Source: Virgibacillus sp. 7505 | Lineage (GTDB): Bacteria; Bacillota; Bacilli; Bacillales; Amphibacillaceae | DNA: 64,000 bases | Direction of reading: 5' to 3' | Assembly: GCF_002272135.1 (NCBI RefSeq) | Contig: NZ_NPBF01000004.1 | Span: 62,001 to 126,000, forward strand | Shown: positions 45,332 to 55,647 of the stretch, piece after piece | Layout: every line of letters starts with the position of its first letter | Numbering within the stretch: position 1 is the stretch's first letter | Translations under genes and position numbers: made by a program | Notes under the pieces: model-generated | Database searches by the model: none | Told to the model about the DNA's origin: nothing | What the model saw: only the letters and a program-made list of their open reading frames with translations

Positions 45332-46567
45332 TTACTTATACAGCGGGAAACGATCAGCCAATGCTTTGACGCGGCCTTTCACTTCCTCCAGCTTCGCTGC
45401 ATCATCATGATGCTTCAATGTTGTAGCGATGATAGCAGCAAGCTCGTCCATTTCCGCAAGCTTGAAGCCGCGAGTAGTGACTGCTGCTGTACCGATCCGT
45501 ACACCACTTGTGATGAATGGACCTTCTTTATCAAATGGAATCGTGTTTTTGTTCGTTGTTACACCGACCTCATCCAATGCAAGCTCCGCGTCTTTACCTG
45601 TAAGACCTAGTTTGCTTACATCAAGAAGAAGCAGGTGGTTGTCTGTACCGCCAGATACAAGACGGACGCCTTCTTTTGTAAGGCCTTCGGCAAGACGCTG
45701 TGCGTTATCAACAATCTGCTGCGCATAAGCTTTGAAATCATTATCCAGGATTTCTTTGAAGCTCACTGCTTTCGCTGCGATCACATGCATCAATGGTCCG
45801 CCTTGCATTGCTGGGAAGACAGCTTTATCAATCTGCTTAGCGTACTTCTCTTTTGTCAAGATCATACCACCACGAGGTCCGCGCAATGTTTTATGGGTTG
45901 TTGTTGTCACAACATCTGCATAAGGAACTGGCGATTGATGTACGCCTGTTGCTACAAGACCAGCAATATGCGCCATATCAACCATAAGATAAGCACCGAC
46001 TTCATCAGCAATTTCGCGGAATTTCGCAAAATCGATTTCACGCGGATAAGCACTTGCTCCAGCTACGATCAGCTTTGGCTTTACTTCTAGTGCTTTTTCA
46101 CGTACGACGTCGTAGTCAAGCTGCTCTGTTTCCTGATCCACACCATATTCCGTGAAGTTATACAGCTTACCGCTGAAGTTCACTGGACTGCCGTGGGTCA
46201 AATGGCCACCGTGACTGAGGTTCATCCCAAGAACCGTATCGCCTGGCTCCAAAAATGCGAAATAAACAGCCATGTTTGCCTGTGCACCGGAGTGCGGCTG
46301 TACATTGGCATGCTCTGCACCGAAGATTTCCTTTGCTCGGTTAATTGCGAGATTCTCTGCTACATCAACATATTCACAACCGCCATAATATCTGCGGCCT
46401 GGATAGCCTTCCGCATATTTGTTTGTGAGTACGGAGCCTTGCGCTTCCATGACAGCCTGTGATACGAAGTTCTCAGAAGCAATCAGCTCGATCTTGTCGT
46501 GCTGGCGCCCTCTTTCGTCTTCTATAGCTTGGAATAGTTCTGGATCATTCGCTTGAATATGTTTCAT
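45332..46567 (-). CDS. glyA: Serine hydroxymethyltransferase
   Basis: 411 residues. PLP enzyme converting Ser to Gly with tetrahydrofolate. [29 protein letters not shown], and the PLP-lysine motif [26 protein letters not shown] before ATG. Last gene of a ywlG-side cluster; terminator follows. Confidence 0.98.
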   Translation of the reverse strand: MKHIQANDPELFQAIEDERGRQHDKIELIASENFVSQAVMEAQGSVLTNKYAEGYPGRRYYGGCEYVDVAENLAINRAKEIFGAEHANVQPHSGAQANMAVYFAFLEPGDTVLGMNLSHGGHLTHGSPVNFSGKLYNFTEYGVDQETEQLDYDVVREKALEVKPKLIVAGASAYPREIDFAKFREIADEVGAYLMVDMAHIAGLVATGVHQSPVPYADVVTTTTHKTLRGPRGGMILTKEKYAKQIDKAVFPAMQGGPLMHVIAAKAVSFKEILDNDFKAYAQQIVDNAQRLAEGLTKEGVRLVSGGTDNHLLLLDVSKLGLTGKDAELALDEVGVTTNKNTIPFDKEGPFITSGVRIGTAAVTTRGFKLAEMDELAAIIATTLKHHDDAAKLEEVKGRVKALADRFPLYK

Positions 46568-46615
46568 CGAAACATGCCTCCTCGTGTATTGTTGATGTAT
46601 GTCGTGGCCGGTGTT

Positions 46616-47155
46616 TTATTCAGGGTACACAGCTCTCACGCCGCCGATCAGTTTAGGTCTTGTGTAAGCTGTATTGATCCGGGCACCGCCGATGTAACGC
46701 TGTTTGAGACGGAATGGCACTGCAACAGGCTTCAGATGCATCCCGATCATCGTTTCCCCGATATCAATTCCGGCATTTGCCCGGATATCTTCGACCAACA
46801 CAGGATTCTCAAACTGCTCATAAGCGCAAGCAGCCATCGAACCACCGGCTCTTGCAACAGGTTTCGCGGAAACTTCGGTTAAACCGTATTGCCGACTGAT
46901 ATGCTTCTCTACTACAATAGCACGATTTAGGTGTTCACAGCACTGAAATACGAGATTTATGCCAGTTTCTTTTTTCAGCCATTCCAGCTGCTGGTAAAGC
47001 AGTTCCGCAATTTCCATATTTCCTGCACTGCCGATTCGCTCACCAGCTACTTCGCTTGTCGAACATCCGATCAAGAATAAATCTCCCTGATGCAAATGGC
47101 CACAGGAAGCAAGCTCCCTTACAACAGTTTTAATATGATCTGCAATTGCTTTCAT
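46616..47155 (-). CDS. ywlG: YwlG-family protein (DUF436/TIGR01440)
   Basis: 179 residues: LFLIGCSTSEVAGERIGSAG, LVFQCCEHLNRAIVVE and GGSMAACAYEQF are family words. Conserved near glyA, rpiB and upp in Bacillaceae; function unknown. Fifteen bases after the rpiB stop. Confidence 0.88.
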   Translation of the reverse strand: MKAIADHIKTVVRELASCGHLHQGDLFLIGCSTSEVAGERIGSAGNMEIAELLYQQLEWLKKETGINLVFQCCEHLNRAIVVEKHISRQYGLTEVSAKPVARAGGSMAACAYEQFENPVLVEDIRANAGIDIGETMIGMHLKPVAVPFRLKQRYIGGARINTAYTRPKLIGGVRAVYPE

Positions 47156-47170
47156 GTATACCCTCGCTCT

Positions 47171-47611
47171 TTACTTGTTTTCGTACTCTGAAATTTTGTT
47201 GACGCGGTTTTGGTGACGACCAGCTGTAAATTCAGTTCCAAGCCACGTTTGAACGATTTCGCGTGCCAGTCCTGGCCCGATTACACGTTCACCCATTGCC
47301 AGCATGTTGCTGTCATTATGCTCACGCGTTGCTTTTGCGCTGAATACATCGTGCACGAGTGCTGCACGGATGCCTGGTACTTTGTTCGCCGAAATACTCA
47401 TACCAATACCAGTACCGCAAATCAGGATACCGCGATCGAATTCGCCGTTTGCTACTCTTTCTGCAGCTGGAATTCCGTAATCCGGATAATCAACGGAGCC
47501 CTCACAATCACAGCCTGTATCTACAAATTCAATATTCAACTCAGTTAAAAGATCTGCAATTTCCTTACGAAGATTTACTCCACCGTGGTCTGATGTTAGA
47601 ATCACTTTCAT
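47171..47611 (-). CDS. rpiB: Ribose-5-phosphate isomerase B
   Basis: 146 residues. RpiB/LacAB fold: [56 protein letters not shown] (active-site Cys) and [15 protein letters not shown]. Start ATG 47611 is 9 bases after AGGAAGG; the upstream ATG touches the ribosome site. The first 47 bases overlap the 3' end of the chemoreceptor gene. Confidence 0.95.
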   Translation of the reverse strand: MKVILTSDHGGVNLRKEIADLLTELNIEFVDTGCDCEGSVDYPDYGIPAAERVANGEFDRGILICGTGIGMSISANKVPGIRAALVHDVFSAKATREHNDSNMLAMGERVIGPGLAREIVQTWLGTEFTAGRHQNRVNKISEYENK

Positions 47612-48941
47612 TTTCTTCATCCTTCCTTCCGAATTCCGCGTGATGCACGGATGATTGTTGTGTAAAATGGAATTGTTTCATTTGTTCTCTGAGCCTGCCA
47701 GCTTGTTCCTCGAGTGATGCCGATAATTGCTCCAGGTTATGCATGACAGATGCTTGCTCCTGAACAGAAGCACTTACTTCCTGCGCTCCGGCTGACGCCT
47801 GCTCAGCAAGTGTCGCCACACCTTTGGACTGATCTGTAACCGATGCAATTTCTTCTCGTTGCTGCAAGGTCAGCTTGCCGATTTCCTCAATCGACGTAAC
47901 AACGTGTGTAATGGCTGCCGTCATTTCCTCCATGACGACACTGCTTTCGGAGCCTTTTTCTGCCTCAGTCCGTGCCAGTGCCAATTGCTCGTCAATTTCT
48001 GTAACAACTTGTCCAATGTTCTGCTGGATCTCTTTAATATTAACAGAAATGTCCTGTGCTGCCTGTCTGCTTTCATCCGCCAGCTTCCGAACCTCTTCAG
48101 CTACTACTGCGAATCCCCGTCCCTGTTCGCCGGCACGCGCCGCCTCGATGGAAGCATTAAGTGCAAGCAGATTTGTCTGTTCTGCTATATCACTGACAAA
48201 ACGGATGATCTCTTCGATTTTTGAAGCGTTCTTTTCGAGCTGCTTTACATTGCCGATTGAATGCTCCTGTTTTTCTGCGATCATTTGAATTCCCTGTACC
48301 AAATCCATTACAACTGTCTGGGAACTGTGCAATTTTCCAACCATCCCATTGGATAGTTCCTGTGACTGATCCGCTTTAATCCGGACATCCTCTGACAAGG
48401 CTGTTGCGTTGTCGAGTGATTGCACAATGCTGCCGACCGCACCTGATGTAGATCGGGCTCCTTCAGCCATTGTCTGCATAATTCCATCAATCTCAATGAC
48501 TTTTTCAGATGCAGTCATTGTTTCAGACTGGATCTGTCTGGCGTACTGATCATTCGCTTTTGCATTTGCATCAATGTCTGAAATCATTGACTTCAGGTTA
48601 TGAAGCATTTTCTGAAAAGCGCGTGTCAAAGCACCAATCTCATCATTCGAAGGAACAACCTCCCATTCTTCCTCCAGGCTGCCATCAGCAGCTTTTGTTG
48701 CAACCTTTTCCAAATCCTTCAACGGCTTCGTGATAAAGCGGGCTGCAGAAAAGGCTAGGATCCCGGTCCATAAAACACCGAGAAATAGTGTGAGAAGAAC
48801 CAGTACCGGACCGGCAACATTCCAATATTGCTGTACAAGGGGATGCACAATATAAATGAATAATGCACTCACACTATAGGTGACCAATGCGAGAACTGTG
48901 GCGAAAATCGCCAGTTTGAGACGCAGACTGAAGCTTTTCAT
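47565..48941 (-). CDS. Methyl-accepting chemotaxis protein without an extracellular sensor domain
   Basis: 458 residues. Two membrane helices close together ([20 protein letters not shown] and [19 protein letters not shown], about residues 10-30 and 46-66) leave an external loop of about 15 residues. A HAMP domain follows ([20 protein letters not shown]) and then a long signalling helix hairpin with the conserved tip [20 protein letters not shown] and [20 protein letters not shown]. Such receptors sense membrane or cytoplasmic cues or partner proteins. ATG 48941 is preceded by GGTGGA. The last codons overlap rpiB by 47 bases. It sits where B. subtilis has mntP/ywlE-rpiB, so looks inserted in the conserved block. 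Confidence 0.9.
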   Translation of the reverse strand: MKSFSLRLKLAIFATVLALVTYSVSALFIYIVHPLVQQYWNVAGPVLVLLTLFLGVLWTGILAFSAARFITKPLKDLEKVATKAADGSLEEEWEVVPSNDEIGALTRAFQKMLHNLKSMISDIDANAKANDQYARQIQSETMTASEKVIEIDGIMQTMAEGARSTSGAVGSIVQSLDNATALSEDVRIKADQSQELSNGMVGKLHSSQTVVMDLVQGIQMIAEKQEHSIGNVKQLEKNASKIEEIIRFVSDIAEQTNLLALNASIEAARAGEQGRGFAVVAEEVRKLADESRQAAQDISVNIKEIQQNIGQVVTEIDEQLALARTEAEKGSESSVVMEEMTAAITHVVTSIEEIGKLTLQQREEIASVTDQSKGVATLAEQASAGAQEVSASVQEQASVMHNLEQLSASLEEQAGRLREQMKQFHFTQQSSVHHAEFGRKDEENESDSNIRPRWSKSS

Positions 48942-48990
48942 GACATAATCCACCATCCATGCTGATATTTTGGTATGAGAGTCTTTTTAC

Positions 48991-49596
48991 CTACTTCTCA
49001 TTGTGAATCTTTTCTGCCAATTTATCAACATAGAATTCCAATTCCTTCAGCGTCGTGCGGTACACTTCAACAGAACGACCGAAAGGATCCATGATATCAG
49101 CTGCAGGCATACTTGCTTCAAGCTCCTGAATATGTGCGATCTCGTGCTGGTGGGCGCGCATGAATTCCCTTTGGAATGCAGCAGGGTCTCCAGAAAAACT
49201 GCTTGCGAACCGGACACGTTTTGTTTCCAGATCAGCATACGCTTCCTGCAATGATTTCCAAGCAGCTGCCGCCTCCTGAGATGCGTATTCCGGCAAGGTA
49301 TACAGTTTTCCAGCCGCATGAGGATACTGTTCCAGCAATAATTGTTTATGCTGTTCTGTCATCGTCAGGATCAAATCGGCCCAATCCACACGCTCTCTCG
49401 TCACAGGCTTGGATTGGTGACTAAACAGTACTCCAGCCTCCTCCATGACTGTTACCGCCTGATGAGAGGGCGGTGACCCGTCATGTGCGAATATACCAGC
49501 GGACTGTACCTCCACCTGCGGCAGCCGTTTGCGCACAAGTGCTTCTGCCATCGGGCTTCTGCACGTATTGCCAGTACAAACAATCAATAGTTTCAT
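48991..49596 (-). CDS. ywlE: Protein-arginine phosphatase YwlE, with insertion
   Basis: 201 residues; B. subtilis YwlE has about 150. P-loop VCTGNTCRSPMAEAL with the Thr that gives arginine-phosphate specificity, LILTMTEQHKQLL, and the general-acid DIMDPFGRSVEVY. Between TLPEYA and the DIMDPFG loop there is an extra, mostly helical stretch of about 45 residues (about 110-155). The enzyme reverses McsB arginine phosphorylation and so protects proteins from ClpCP. GGAG before ATG. Confidence 0.9.
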   Translation of the reverse strand: MKLLIVCTGNTCRSPMAEALVRKRLPQVEVQSAGIFAHDGSPPSHQAVTVMEEAGVLFSHQSKPVTRERVDWADLILTMTEQHKQLLLEQYPHAAGKLYTLPEYASQEAAAAWKSLQEAYADLETKRVRFASSFSGDPAAFQREFMRAHQHEIAHIQELEASMPAADIMDPFGRSVEVYRTTLKELEFYVDKLAEKIHNEK

Positions 49597-49705
49597 CCAA
49601 ATATCTCCTTGCTTCTAGAATTGTTCTACTAGTAGTATACAACAGGTGAGGCATTCTTACATCGTCATGGACATCTGCCCGAATCCGGTAATATTTATCA
49701 CATAG

Positions 49706-49737
49706 AAAAGGAACGTCACACTGGACGTTCCCTTTTT
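49706..49737 (-). terminator. ywlC terminator
   Basis: AAAAGGAACGTC with GACGTTCCCTTTT, 6-base loop, minus-strand T-rich tail, directly after the ywlC stop at 49740. Confidence 0.85.
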
Positions 49738-49739
49738 GC

Positions 49740-50759
49740 TTATATTCTTCCTGTCGCTGCCTTTTCGAGCCTATTCATGATAGCTGCACCGACTCCATGC
49801 TTCTCGAAGCTTTCACAAAGGATGACAGTTACATCTGATTTCTTGAAATGCCTGAGCGCATCGTACAGATGCTCTGCTACTGTGGAGAGATCGCTTCGTG
49901 TGCCGCAGATTTGAATCCGCTCACCCTGCAGCATTTGCGCAAGCTCCTCTGTTGCAATAATGCCGACCTTCTCCCCTGCTTCAGTAAGCTTGTCCGCGTG
50001 CAGCTTCATCTCTTTGTCCACTAAATATAGCGGAGCTTCTGGTGCATAATGGGTGTATTTCATACCTGGTGCTTTTGGTTTCTCTTTCTCTCCGCCAGCA
50101 AGTCCGGGATCCACCATCACTGTTCCGATGACCTCTTGGATTGCTTCAGCTGTCACACCGCCTGGCCGCAATATGACTGGCACTGCTTCCGTACAGTCAA
50201 CCACCGTGGACTCCAGGCCGATTCCAGTCGGACCACCGTCCATGATCCCGGCAATTCGTCCATCCAGATCATGGACTACGTGTTCAGCTTTCGTCGGGCT
50301 GGGTCTGCCTGATATATTCGCACTCGGTGCTGCAATCGGTAACGCTACTTCCTGCAAAAGACGTAAGCCAACCGGATGACTCGGTATCCGGATACCAATT
50401 GAATCTAGTCCAGCACTGACATTCGGTGCAACTGTCCCTTTGCTCTTCAAAATAAGCGTAATCGGCCCAGGGCTGAATGCCTCTAGAAGTTTATAAGCAA
50501 CATCAGGGATATCTTCAACAAGGTCTTTCAGCTGCTCTTTGTCCGCCACGTGGACGATGAGCGGATTATCAGACGGACGGCCTTTTGCTTCGAATATTTT
50601 CCGGACGGCTCGTTCATTTGTTGCATCAGCGCCAAGACCATAAACTGTCTCGGTCGGAAAAGCAACAGCTTCCCCTTTTTTAAGAAGAGCTGCTGCCTCC
50701 TCCATCGCTATTTTATCGAAGGACTGCTGTAGCACAGTCCAATGCTTCGTTTCCATCAT
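49740..50759 (-). CDS. ywlC: L-threonylcarbamoyladenylate synthase (TsaC/Sua5 long form)
   Basis: 339 residues. YrdC domain (AVAFPTETVYGLGADATNER, KGRPSDNPLIVHV, SANISGRPSPTKAEHVV) and a C-terminal Sua5 domain after KAPGMKYTHYAPEAPLYLVD. Makes threonylcarbamoyl-AMP for t6A in tRNA. AAAGGAG precedes a double ATG (50759, 50756). Confidence 0.95.
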   Translation of the reverse strand: MMETKHWTVLQQSFDKIAMEEAAALLKKGEAVAFPTETVYGLGADATNERAVRKIFEAKGRPSDNPLIVHVADKEQLKDLVEDIPDVAYKLLEAFSPGPITLILKSKGTVAPNVSAGLDSIGIRIPSHPVGLRLLQEVALPIAAPSANISGRPSPTKAEHVVHDLDGRIAGIMDGGPTGIGLESTVVDCTEAVPVILRPGGVTAEAIQEVIGTVMVDPGLAGGEKEKPKAPGMKYTHYAPEAPLYLVDKEMKLHADKLTEAGEKVGIIATEELAQMLQGERIQICGTRSDLSTVAEHLYDALRHFKKSDVTVILCESFEKHGVGAAIMNRLEKAATGRI

Positions 50760-50827
50760 GGATCAGATGCTCCTTTTGCTAATATCACTAAGAGCTATGA
50801 TACCACATAGACTGACAATCCCCAATG

Positions 50828-51196
50828 TCAGAGCGCCTTCTCCCAAAAGCCATGTTTAGCTTCAAATCCATACAGAGCCATTAGCTGGTCGAGCGTTTCA
50901 TGGTGGCTGATCAGCCGCAGACTGCTCGCTTCCCGCCTTCTTGCTTCTATGCTGGCAAGCTCCATACAAGTTAAAATGATTGTCCCGTTAGCTGGCGGCT
51001 TGACGTACATGGAATGCACGCGCAGAGCCTCGCCATGCTGTTCCAAACAGAAAAACGCCCGCCATCCTTCTTCCGCCTCTATGATATAACCCTCTTCATA
51101 TAGTTTCTGCTGCTCGAGATTCCACCGGGGCAGGCTATTCTCAAAAAAAGCATCCAGCTCGGACAGCTCGCACGCTTGAGCAGGTATCAATTGCAT
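50828..51196 (-). CDS. Degenerate GNAT-like protein
   Basis: 122 residues. The C-terminal half (ALRVHSMYVKPPANGTIILT, then CMELASIEARRREASSLRLI, SHHETLDQLMALYGFEAKHG and FWEKAL) follows the beta4-alpha3-beta5-alpha4 pattern of GNAT acetyltransferases, but the acetyl-CoA pyrophosphate loop (R/QxxGxG/A) is replaced by PPANGT. It occupies the position of ywlB, a GNAT protein in B. subtilis, between spoIIR and ywlC. Activity is doubtful. ATG 51196 has GGGAGG at 7 bases, within an inverted repeat (51204-51245). Confidence 0.65.
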   Translation of the reverse strand: MQLIPAQACELSELDAFFENSLPRWNLEQQKLYEEGYIIEAEEGWRAFFCLEQHGEALRVHSMYVKPPANGTIILTCMELASIEARRREASSLRLISHHETLDQLMALYGFEAKHGFWEKAL

Positions 51197-51203
51197 AAAA
51201 AGT

Positions 51204-51245
51204 CCTCCCGTCTAGCACTTATTACTAGATTATATGAACGGGAGG
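51204..51245 (-). promoter_or_regulatory. Inverted repeat sequestering the ribosome site of the GNAT-like gene
   Basis: CCTCCCGT/ACGGGAGG, 8-base perfect arms (51204-51211, 51238-51245), 26-base loop containing CTAG repeats. On the minus strand the 3' arm is the GGGAGG ribosome site of the 51196 start. The following ACTTTTT also allows reading it as a spoIIR terminator. Confidence 0.5.
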
Positions 51246-51259
51246 AATAGAATATGATC

Positions 51260-51886
51260 CTAGCTGAACCATTCTAATAGAAAGAACTTCACTTTAGGCT
51301 TTTCTTCTTCTGCCGGCGCTTCCGCCGCTACTTCGACTGGCTCTGCATCTGCATTCTCTTCTGCTTCTGCTACACTTGTACCGCTGGAGAAATCCAGAAA
51401 GCAAAGCGGCGGGAAGAGCACACACCACCAGTTTTCGCCTTCACCTTCTCCAAGTGTGATCAATACTGCCTCATACTGCCCTGCTGGATAAAGATAGGTT
51501 CCGTAAAGCTTTGCCGGAAAAGAAATCTCATCACTGTACTCCACGTTGAACCCTTGGCTCTTCCCTTGTTCATTCAGCACACGAGCGACCGTCTTCTCAA
51601 TCTCAGGCAGATGCTCTTCGATAAGTGCCCGCGCCTCTTCAATATCCGTCATATCCTTCACCCAGCTATTGATCTGCGCATTCACTTCATCCCGGATCAT
51701 GCGCTTCAGCTGCTGATCACCATCTGAATTGCTATTTGCCAGAATACGGAGACGTATTGCTTCATCCGGAATTTCTTTCACTGCTTGGGAACTATTGCTC
51801 ACCTGCGCTTCTGTGCCATTTCCCGGATATAAAATATATAAAAATAATAGAAAGATTGCAGTCAGGGAAAAACAAAGCTTCTTCAT
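51260..51886 (-). CDS. spoIIR: Stage II sporulation protein R
   Basis: 208 residues. Signal-like N-terminus (LCFSLTAIFLLFLYILYPGN), then the SpoIIR core AIRLRILANSNSDGDQQLKR, IRDEVNAQINSW and LYPAGQYEAVLITLGEGEGE, NWWCVLFPPLCFLD. Secreted from the forespore to trigger SpoIIGA processing of pro-sigma-E. The C-terminal tail (about 30 residues, Glu/Ala/Pro-rich) is non-conserved. ATG 51886 with AGAGGT; a 15-residue upstream extension is unlikely. In B. subtilis it is sigma-F dependent; I found no good box here. Confidence 0.93.
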   Translation of the reverse strand: MKKLCFSLTAIFLLFLYILYPGNGTEAQVSNSSQAVKEIPDEAIRLRILANSNSDGDQQLKRMIRDEVNAQINSWVKDMTDIEEARALIEEHLPEIEKTVARVLNEQGKSQGFNVEYSDEISFPAKLYGTYLYPAGQYEAVLITLGEGEGENWWCVLFPPLCFLDFSSGTSVAEAEENADAEPVEVAAEAPAEEEKPKVKFFLLEWFS

Positions 51887-51982
51887 ATCTGGTACCTCTT
51901 TCCTTTTGTGTGATGGTACCAGTATGAACATGCTGGGAGGAATTAAACCTATGAATCTAGTTTTTTTTCACAAAAAAAAAGA

Positions 51983-52000
51983 ACTGTGCCTGTGCACAGT
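51983..52000 (-). terminator. Terminator after prmC
   Basis: ACTGTGC/GCACAGT stem with 4-base loop, minus strand T-run (nine T), 6 bases after the prmC stop. Confidence 0.88.
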
Positions 52001-52005
52001 CCCTT

Positions 52006-52890
52006 TTATTCTGGTATCCAAGCAAACACCATACGGTCCTTACCATTGATATCCTGTCGTACTTCCACTTCTGCGGATGGGAACTCCTCCACTAGCAAAT
52101 CACGGACAGCCTGTCCTTGCTGCCAGCCGATTTCAAAGGCAGCAATAGCCGGAAAAGCAAGGATATCTGATAATCCGCTAATGATCTCCTTGTAAGCCGC
52201 AAGTCCGTTATCATCGGCGAACAAAGCGAGACTTGGATCAAAGTTTTTCACCGTGTCGCTCATATGTTCTCTGTCCGATTCATCAATATACGGCGGATTG
52301 GAAACAAGCACATTCACTTTTTTTTCAAGCTGACGGAGCGGTTCCAGGTAACTTCCTTGCTTTAGACTGATAGATGCCCCTAATGTGCGGCTATTGCTTT
52401 TGGCAATGAGCAAAGCTCGCTCGGATATATCCGTTGCTATTACTTCAGCCGCAGGAAAAGCAAGCTTCAAGGAAGTTGCTATAATTCCGCTGCCAGTACC
52501 GATATCCGCAATCGTCAAATCCTGTCCGGTCAGCTGCTGTTGAATCATCTTTTCTACACCAAGGACAAGCTCTTCCGTTTCCGGTCTTGGAATGAGCACA
52601 TCCCGATTCACATAATAGCGTCGGCCAAGAAACTCTTCTTCTCCTGTCAAATGCTGGAGCGGTATTCCTGTTTCTGCATGCTCTTGCAGGTCTTTTCGGA
52701 AAGCAGCATAAAGCACAGGATCCACCGTTTCCCTCATATTCATCAGAAGCTCCGTTTTATTGATGCCAAGATGAAACAGAAGCAACAGTTCCGCTACTCG
52801 TTCTTCCCGCTGATGTGCTTGCAGGAATGCTATCGCCTCCTGCAAAGCCTGACTGATAGTCGGATACTGCTTATTCTCCGATTTGCTCAA
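52006..52890 (-). CDS. prmC: Release-factor glutamine methyltransferase PrmC
   Basis: 294 residues. N-terminal helical domain, [23 protein letters not shown] site [15 protein letters not shown] and catalytic NPPY ([12 protein letters not shown]). Methylates the Gln of the GGQ motif of PrfA. TTG start, 20-base overlap with prfA, weak AGGCGA ribosome site. Confidence 0.95.
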   Translation of the reverse strand: MSKSENKQYPTISQALQEAIAFLQAHQREERVAELLLLFHLGINKTELLMNMRETVDPVLYAAFRKDLQEHAETGIPLQHLTGEEEFLGRRYYVNRDVLIPRPETEELVLGVEKMIQQQLTGQDLTIADIGTGSGIIATSLKLAFPAAEVIATDISERALLIAKSNSRTLGASISLKQGSYLEPLRQLEKKVNVLVSNPPYIDESDREHMSDTVKNFDPSLALFADDNGLAAYKEIISGLSDILAFPAIAAFEIGWQQGQAVRDLLVEEFPSAEVEVRQDINGKDRMVFAWIPE

Positions 52891-53941
52891 GTTTCTTCGC
52901 CTGCTCTTCCATGATCAATGCATCGACCACTTCATGGAGCTTCCCTTCCAGAATCTGATCTAATTTCTGGATTGTAAGTCCGATTCGGTGATCTGTCACA
53001 CGGTTTTGCGGGAAGTTGTATGTTCTGATACGCTCAGAACGATCCCCTGAACCGACAGCTGATTTCCGTGCATCATCGTATTCAGCCTGCGCTTCCTGCT
53101 GGAACTTATCATAAATGCGGGCACGCAGGATTTTCATTGCTTTTTCTTTGTTCTTGATCTGGGATTTCTCATCCTGCATGGAAACAACGATTCCTGTCGG
53201 CATATGCGTCAAACGGACCGCAGACATCGTCGTGTTTACACTTTGTCCTCCTGGACCGCTGGATGTGAATGTATCCACCCGGATATCTTTGTCCTGAATG
53301 TCTACTTCTACTTCTTCCGCTTCCGGCATAACTACTACAGTCGCTGTCGATGTATGGATACGACCGCCAGATTCTGTTTCAGGAACACGCTGCACGCGGT
53401 GGGCGCCATTTTCAAACTTCAGATTGGAATAGGCATTGGCACCATTGATCATGAAAATGATCTCCTTATAGCCGCCAACTCCAGTCGAATTCGCTTCCAT
53501 CAATTCCGTCTTCCAGCCTTGCGCTTCGGCATATCTGCTGTACATACGGTAAAGATCCCCTGCAAATAAGGCTGCTTCATCTCCGCCAGCTGCTCCGCGG
53601 ATTTCCATGATAACGTTTTTGTCATCATTTGGATCTTTCGGCAGCATAAGAATGCGCATCTGCTCTTCCAATTCAGGAAGACGCGGTGACAATTCTGAAA
53701 TCTCCGCTTTGGCCATTTCTATGATTTCTGGATCTTTTTCCTCGGCAAGCATCGTCTTGGCATCTTCTACCTGTGCGCTGATATCTTTGTATTCGCGATA
53801 AGCTTGTACCACATCTGTCAATCCTGCTTGTTCTTTGGAAAACTCACGTAATTTATTCGTATCACTGATCACATCTGGATCACTTAATAATTCATTCAGT
53901 TTCTCATAACGATCTTCCAAAGCTTGTAAACGATCTAGCAT
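52871..53941 (-). CDS. prfA: Peptide chain release factor 1
   Basis: 356 residues. Codon-recognition domain and the peptidyl-tRNA hydrolysis motif [20 protein letters not shown] (GGQ). Reads UAA and UAG. AGAGGTG before ATG; cotranscribed with prmC. Confidence 0.98.
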   Translation of the reverse strand: MLDRLQALEDRYEKLNELLSDPDVISDTNKLREFSKEQAGLTDVVQAYREYKDISAQVEDAKTMLAEEKDPEIIEMAKAEISELSPRLPELEEQMRILMLPKDPNDDKNVIMEIRGAAGGDEAALFAGDLYRMYSRYAEAQGWKTELMEANSTGVGGYKEIIFMINGANAYSNLKFENGAHRVQRVPETESGGRIHTSTATVVVMPEAEEVEVDIQDKDIRVDTFTSSGPGGQSVNTTMSAVRLTHMPTGIVVSMQDEKSQIKNKEKAMKILRARIYDKFQQEAQAEYDDARKSAVGSGDRSERIRTYNFPQNRVTDHRIGLTIQKLDQILEGKLHEVVDALIMEEQAKKLEQIGE

Positions 53942-53986
53942 CGTGACACCTCTTTCCTTGCTTTATTATAGCTTCTGCTGACAAAC

Positions 53987-55012
53987 CTAGCAATTCAAGC
54001 CAAGCGTTTTGCGAATCTGTTCTGCGGCGCTCTTTTGCGCTTCTATAACCGTGTCACAAAACTTATCGAATTCAGGGTCTGGCTGCTGCCAATCAGGGTG
54101 ACGTTCGAAATTCTCGATTGCTTCCCTGACTCCTTGGTCAAACCGCTTTGTTGCTGCGAATGACGGAACAAGCCGTTTAATTTTACTTGTATCAAAGACA
54201 GCACATTCCGCTTTATCCCCATACAGTGATCCTTCGAGATCAGGTCTGCACATAACGAGGAAGTCTGTCGACACATGAACTTTATTTACACGCTTTCCTA
54301 AAGCGTCTCCGATTATGTCGTAGATGCTGTTCCACGTCAGGACTTCATCAGAAGTGATGTGCACCGTCTCTCCAATTGCAGCTTGATTTCCCATCAACCC
54401 GACAAATCCTTTAGCGAAATCGGTATTGTGAGTCAAAGTCCAAAGCGAGGTCCCATCACCATGAATGAGAACAGGCTTGCCTTGCTTGATCCTCTCTACT
54501 ACTTGCCAGCTGCCATTAGCGCCATAAAAAGCCACAGGAATCTTCTTATCTCCATATGTATGGCTCGGACGGACAATTGTTATAGGCAGTCCATTTTCCC
54601 GATATGCCTTTTGCAGCACTTCTTCTGCTTCTATTTTAGCCCGTGAATAGCTCCAGTAGGGATTCACGAGTGGTGTGCTCTCCGTTGTCTTATAGTGACG
54701 GGGCGGTTTTTGGTATGCAGATGCGGAGCTGACAAAGATGAATTGTTTTGTCTTATCTGCAAAAAGACGAATATCACGTTCAACGTCCGATGCTGAAAAA
54801 GCTATGAAATCCGCTACAACATCAAACTGCATATTCTGTAGTTTCGCTGCAACTGCTGCTTCATCTGTAATATCAGCTATGATACTATGACAGCCCTCTG
54901 GTACAGGCTTCGAGCCGCGATTAAGCAAATATAGCTCCCATCCTTGTTTTACAGCCAAATCGGTTACGCTTGAGCTGATTGTTCCGGTACCTCCGATAAA
55001 TAACGCTTTCAT
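53987..55012 (-). CDS. Extended/atypical SDR-family NAD-dependent epimerase-like protein
   Basis: 341 residues. Rossmann start MKALFIGGTGTISSSVTDLA, VADFIAFSASDVERDI, IFVSSASAY and WSYSRAKIEAE (Y-x-x-x-K). The substrate half has TIVRPSHTYGDKKIP and LIHGDGTSLWTLTHNTDFAK. This resembles chloroplast-type/CSP41-like and atypical SDRs; substrate unknown. Start ATG 55012 with GAAGGGA. Inserted between tdk and prfA relative to B. subtilis. Confidence 0.82.
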   Translation of the reverse strand: MKALFIGGTGTISSSVTDLAVKQGWELYLLNRGSKPVPEGCHSIIADITDEAAVAAKLQNMQFDVVADFIAFSASDVERDIRLFADKTKQFIFVSSASAYQKPPRHYKTTESTPLVNPYWSYSRAKIEAEEVLQKAYRENGLPITIVRPSHTYGDKKIPVAFYGANGSWQVVERIKQGKPVLIHGDGTSLWTLTHNTDFAKGFVGLMGNQAAIGETVHITSDEVLTWNSIYDIIGDALGKRVNKVHVSTDFLVMCRPDLEGSLYGDKAECAVFDTSKIKRLVPSFAATKRFDQGVREAIENFERHPDWQQPDPEFDKFCDTVIEAQKSAAEQIRKTLGLNC

Positions 55013-55054
55013 CTCTGCCAGTCCCTTCATTCATTAATGTAGTTTTTGTTCATT

Positions 55055-55624
55055 TCACAGGGGTGGATTGGTGTGGCATCTGCGGCAAACAGGATAATAA
55101 GAGTCATTGCCGCCAATCTGTATCTGATCTCCTGTATACACTGGCTTGCCATCGTCGACTCGCAGGTTCATGGTTGCTTTTCGTTCACAGAACCAGCAGA
55201 TTGTTTTCATCTCTTCGATTTTATCCGCATAAATGAGCATATAACGGCTTCCTTCGAACAGCTCATTTTGGAAATCATTCTTCAGTCCAAAGCCCATAAC
55301 AGGAATGTTGAATGTATCAACGATGGCCGCCAACTGGAGCACATGCTCTTTACTTAAAAATTGCACTTCATCAATTAGAACACAATGCGGTGTCGGTTCA
55401 TGTGATTTGACGATTTCCATGATGTCGGTTTCTTCGAAAATCGGAATTGCTTTTCGGCGTAATCCAATCCTGCTGGAAACATAGCCGACTTCATCTCTTG
55501 TATCAATGCCGGAAGTGAAGATAAGAACCGATTTGTTTTGTTCCTCGTAATTATTGGCCACTTTCAGTATTTCAATTGATTTTCCGCTGTTCATTGCGCC
55601 ATATTTGAAAAATAATTGTGCCAT
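55055..55624 (-). CDS. tdk: Thymidine kinase
   Basis: 189 residues. Type II TK: P-loop [33 protein letters not shown] (catalytic Glu in DEVQF), the lasso with two CxxC pairs ([17 protein letters not shown]) binding zinc. ATG 55624 has AAGGAGA; a long open extension to 55801 crosses a hairpin and is not family-like. Confidence 0.96.
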   Translation of the reverse strand: MAQLFFKYGAMNSGKSIEILKVANNYEEQNKSVLIFTSGIDTRDEVGYVSSRIGLRRKAIPIFEETDIMEIVKSHEPTPHCVLIDEVQFLSKEHVLQLAAIVDTFNIPVMGFGLKNDFQNELFEGSRYMLIYADKIEEMKTICWFCERKATMNLRVDDGKPVYTGDQIQIGGNDSYYPVCRRCHTNPPL

Positions 55625-55647
55625 GTCATTTCTCCTTGTCAAATAAA

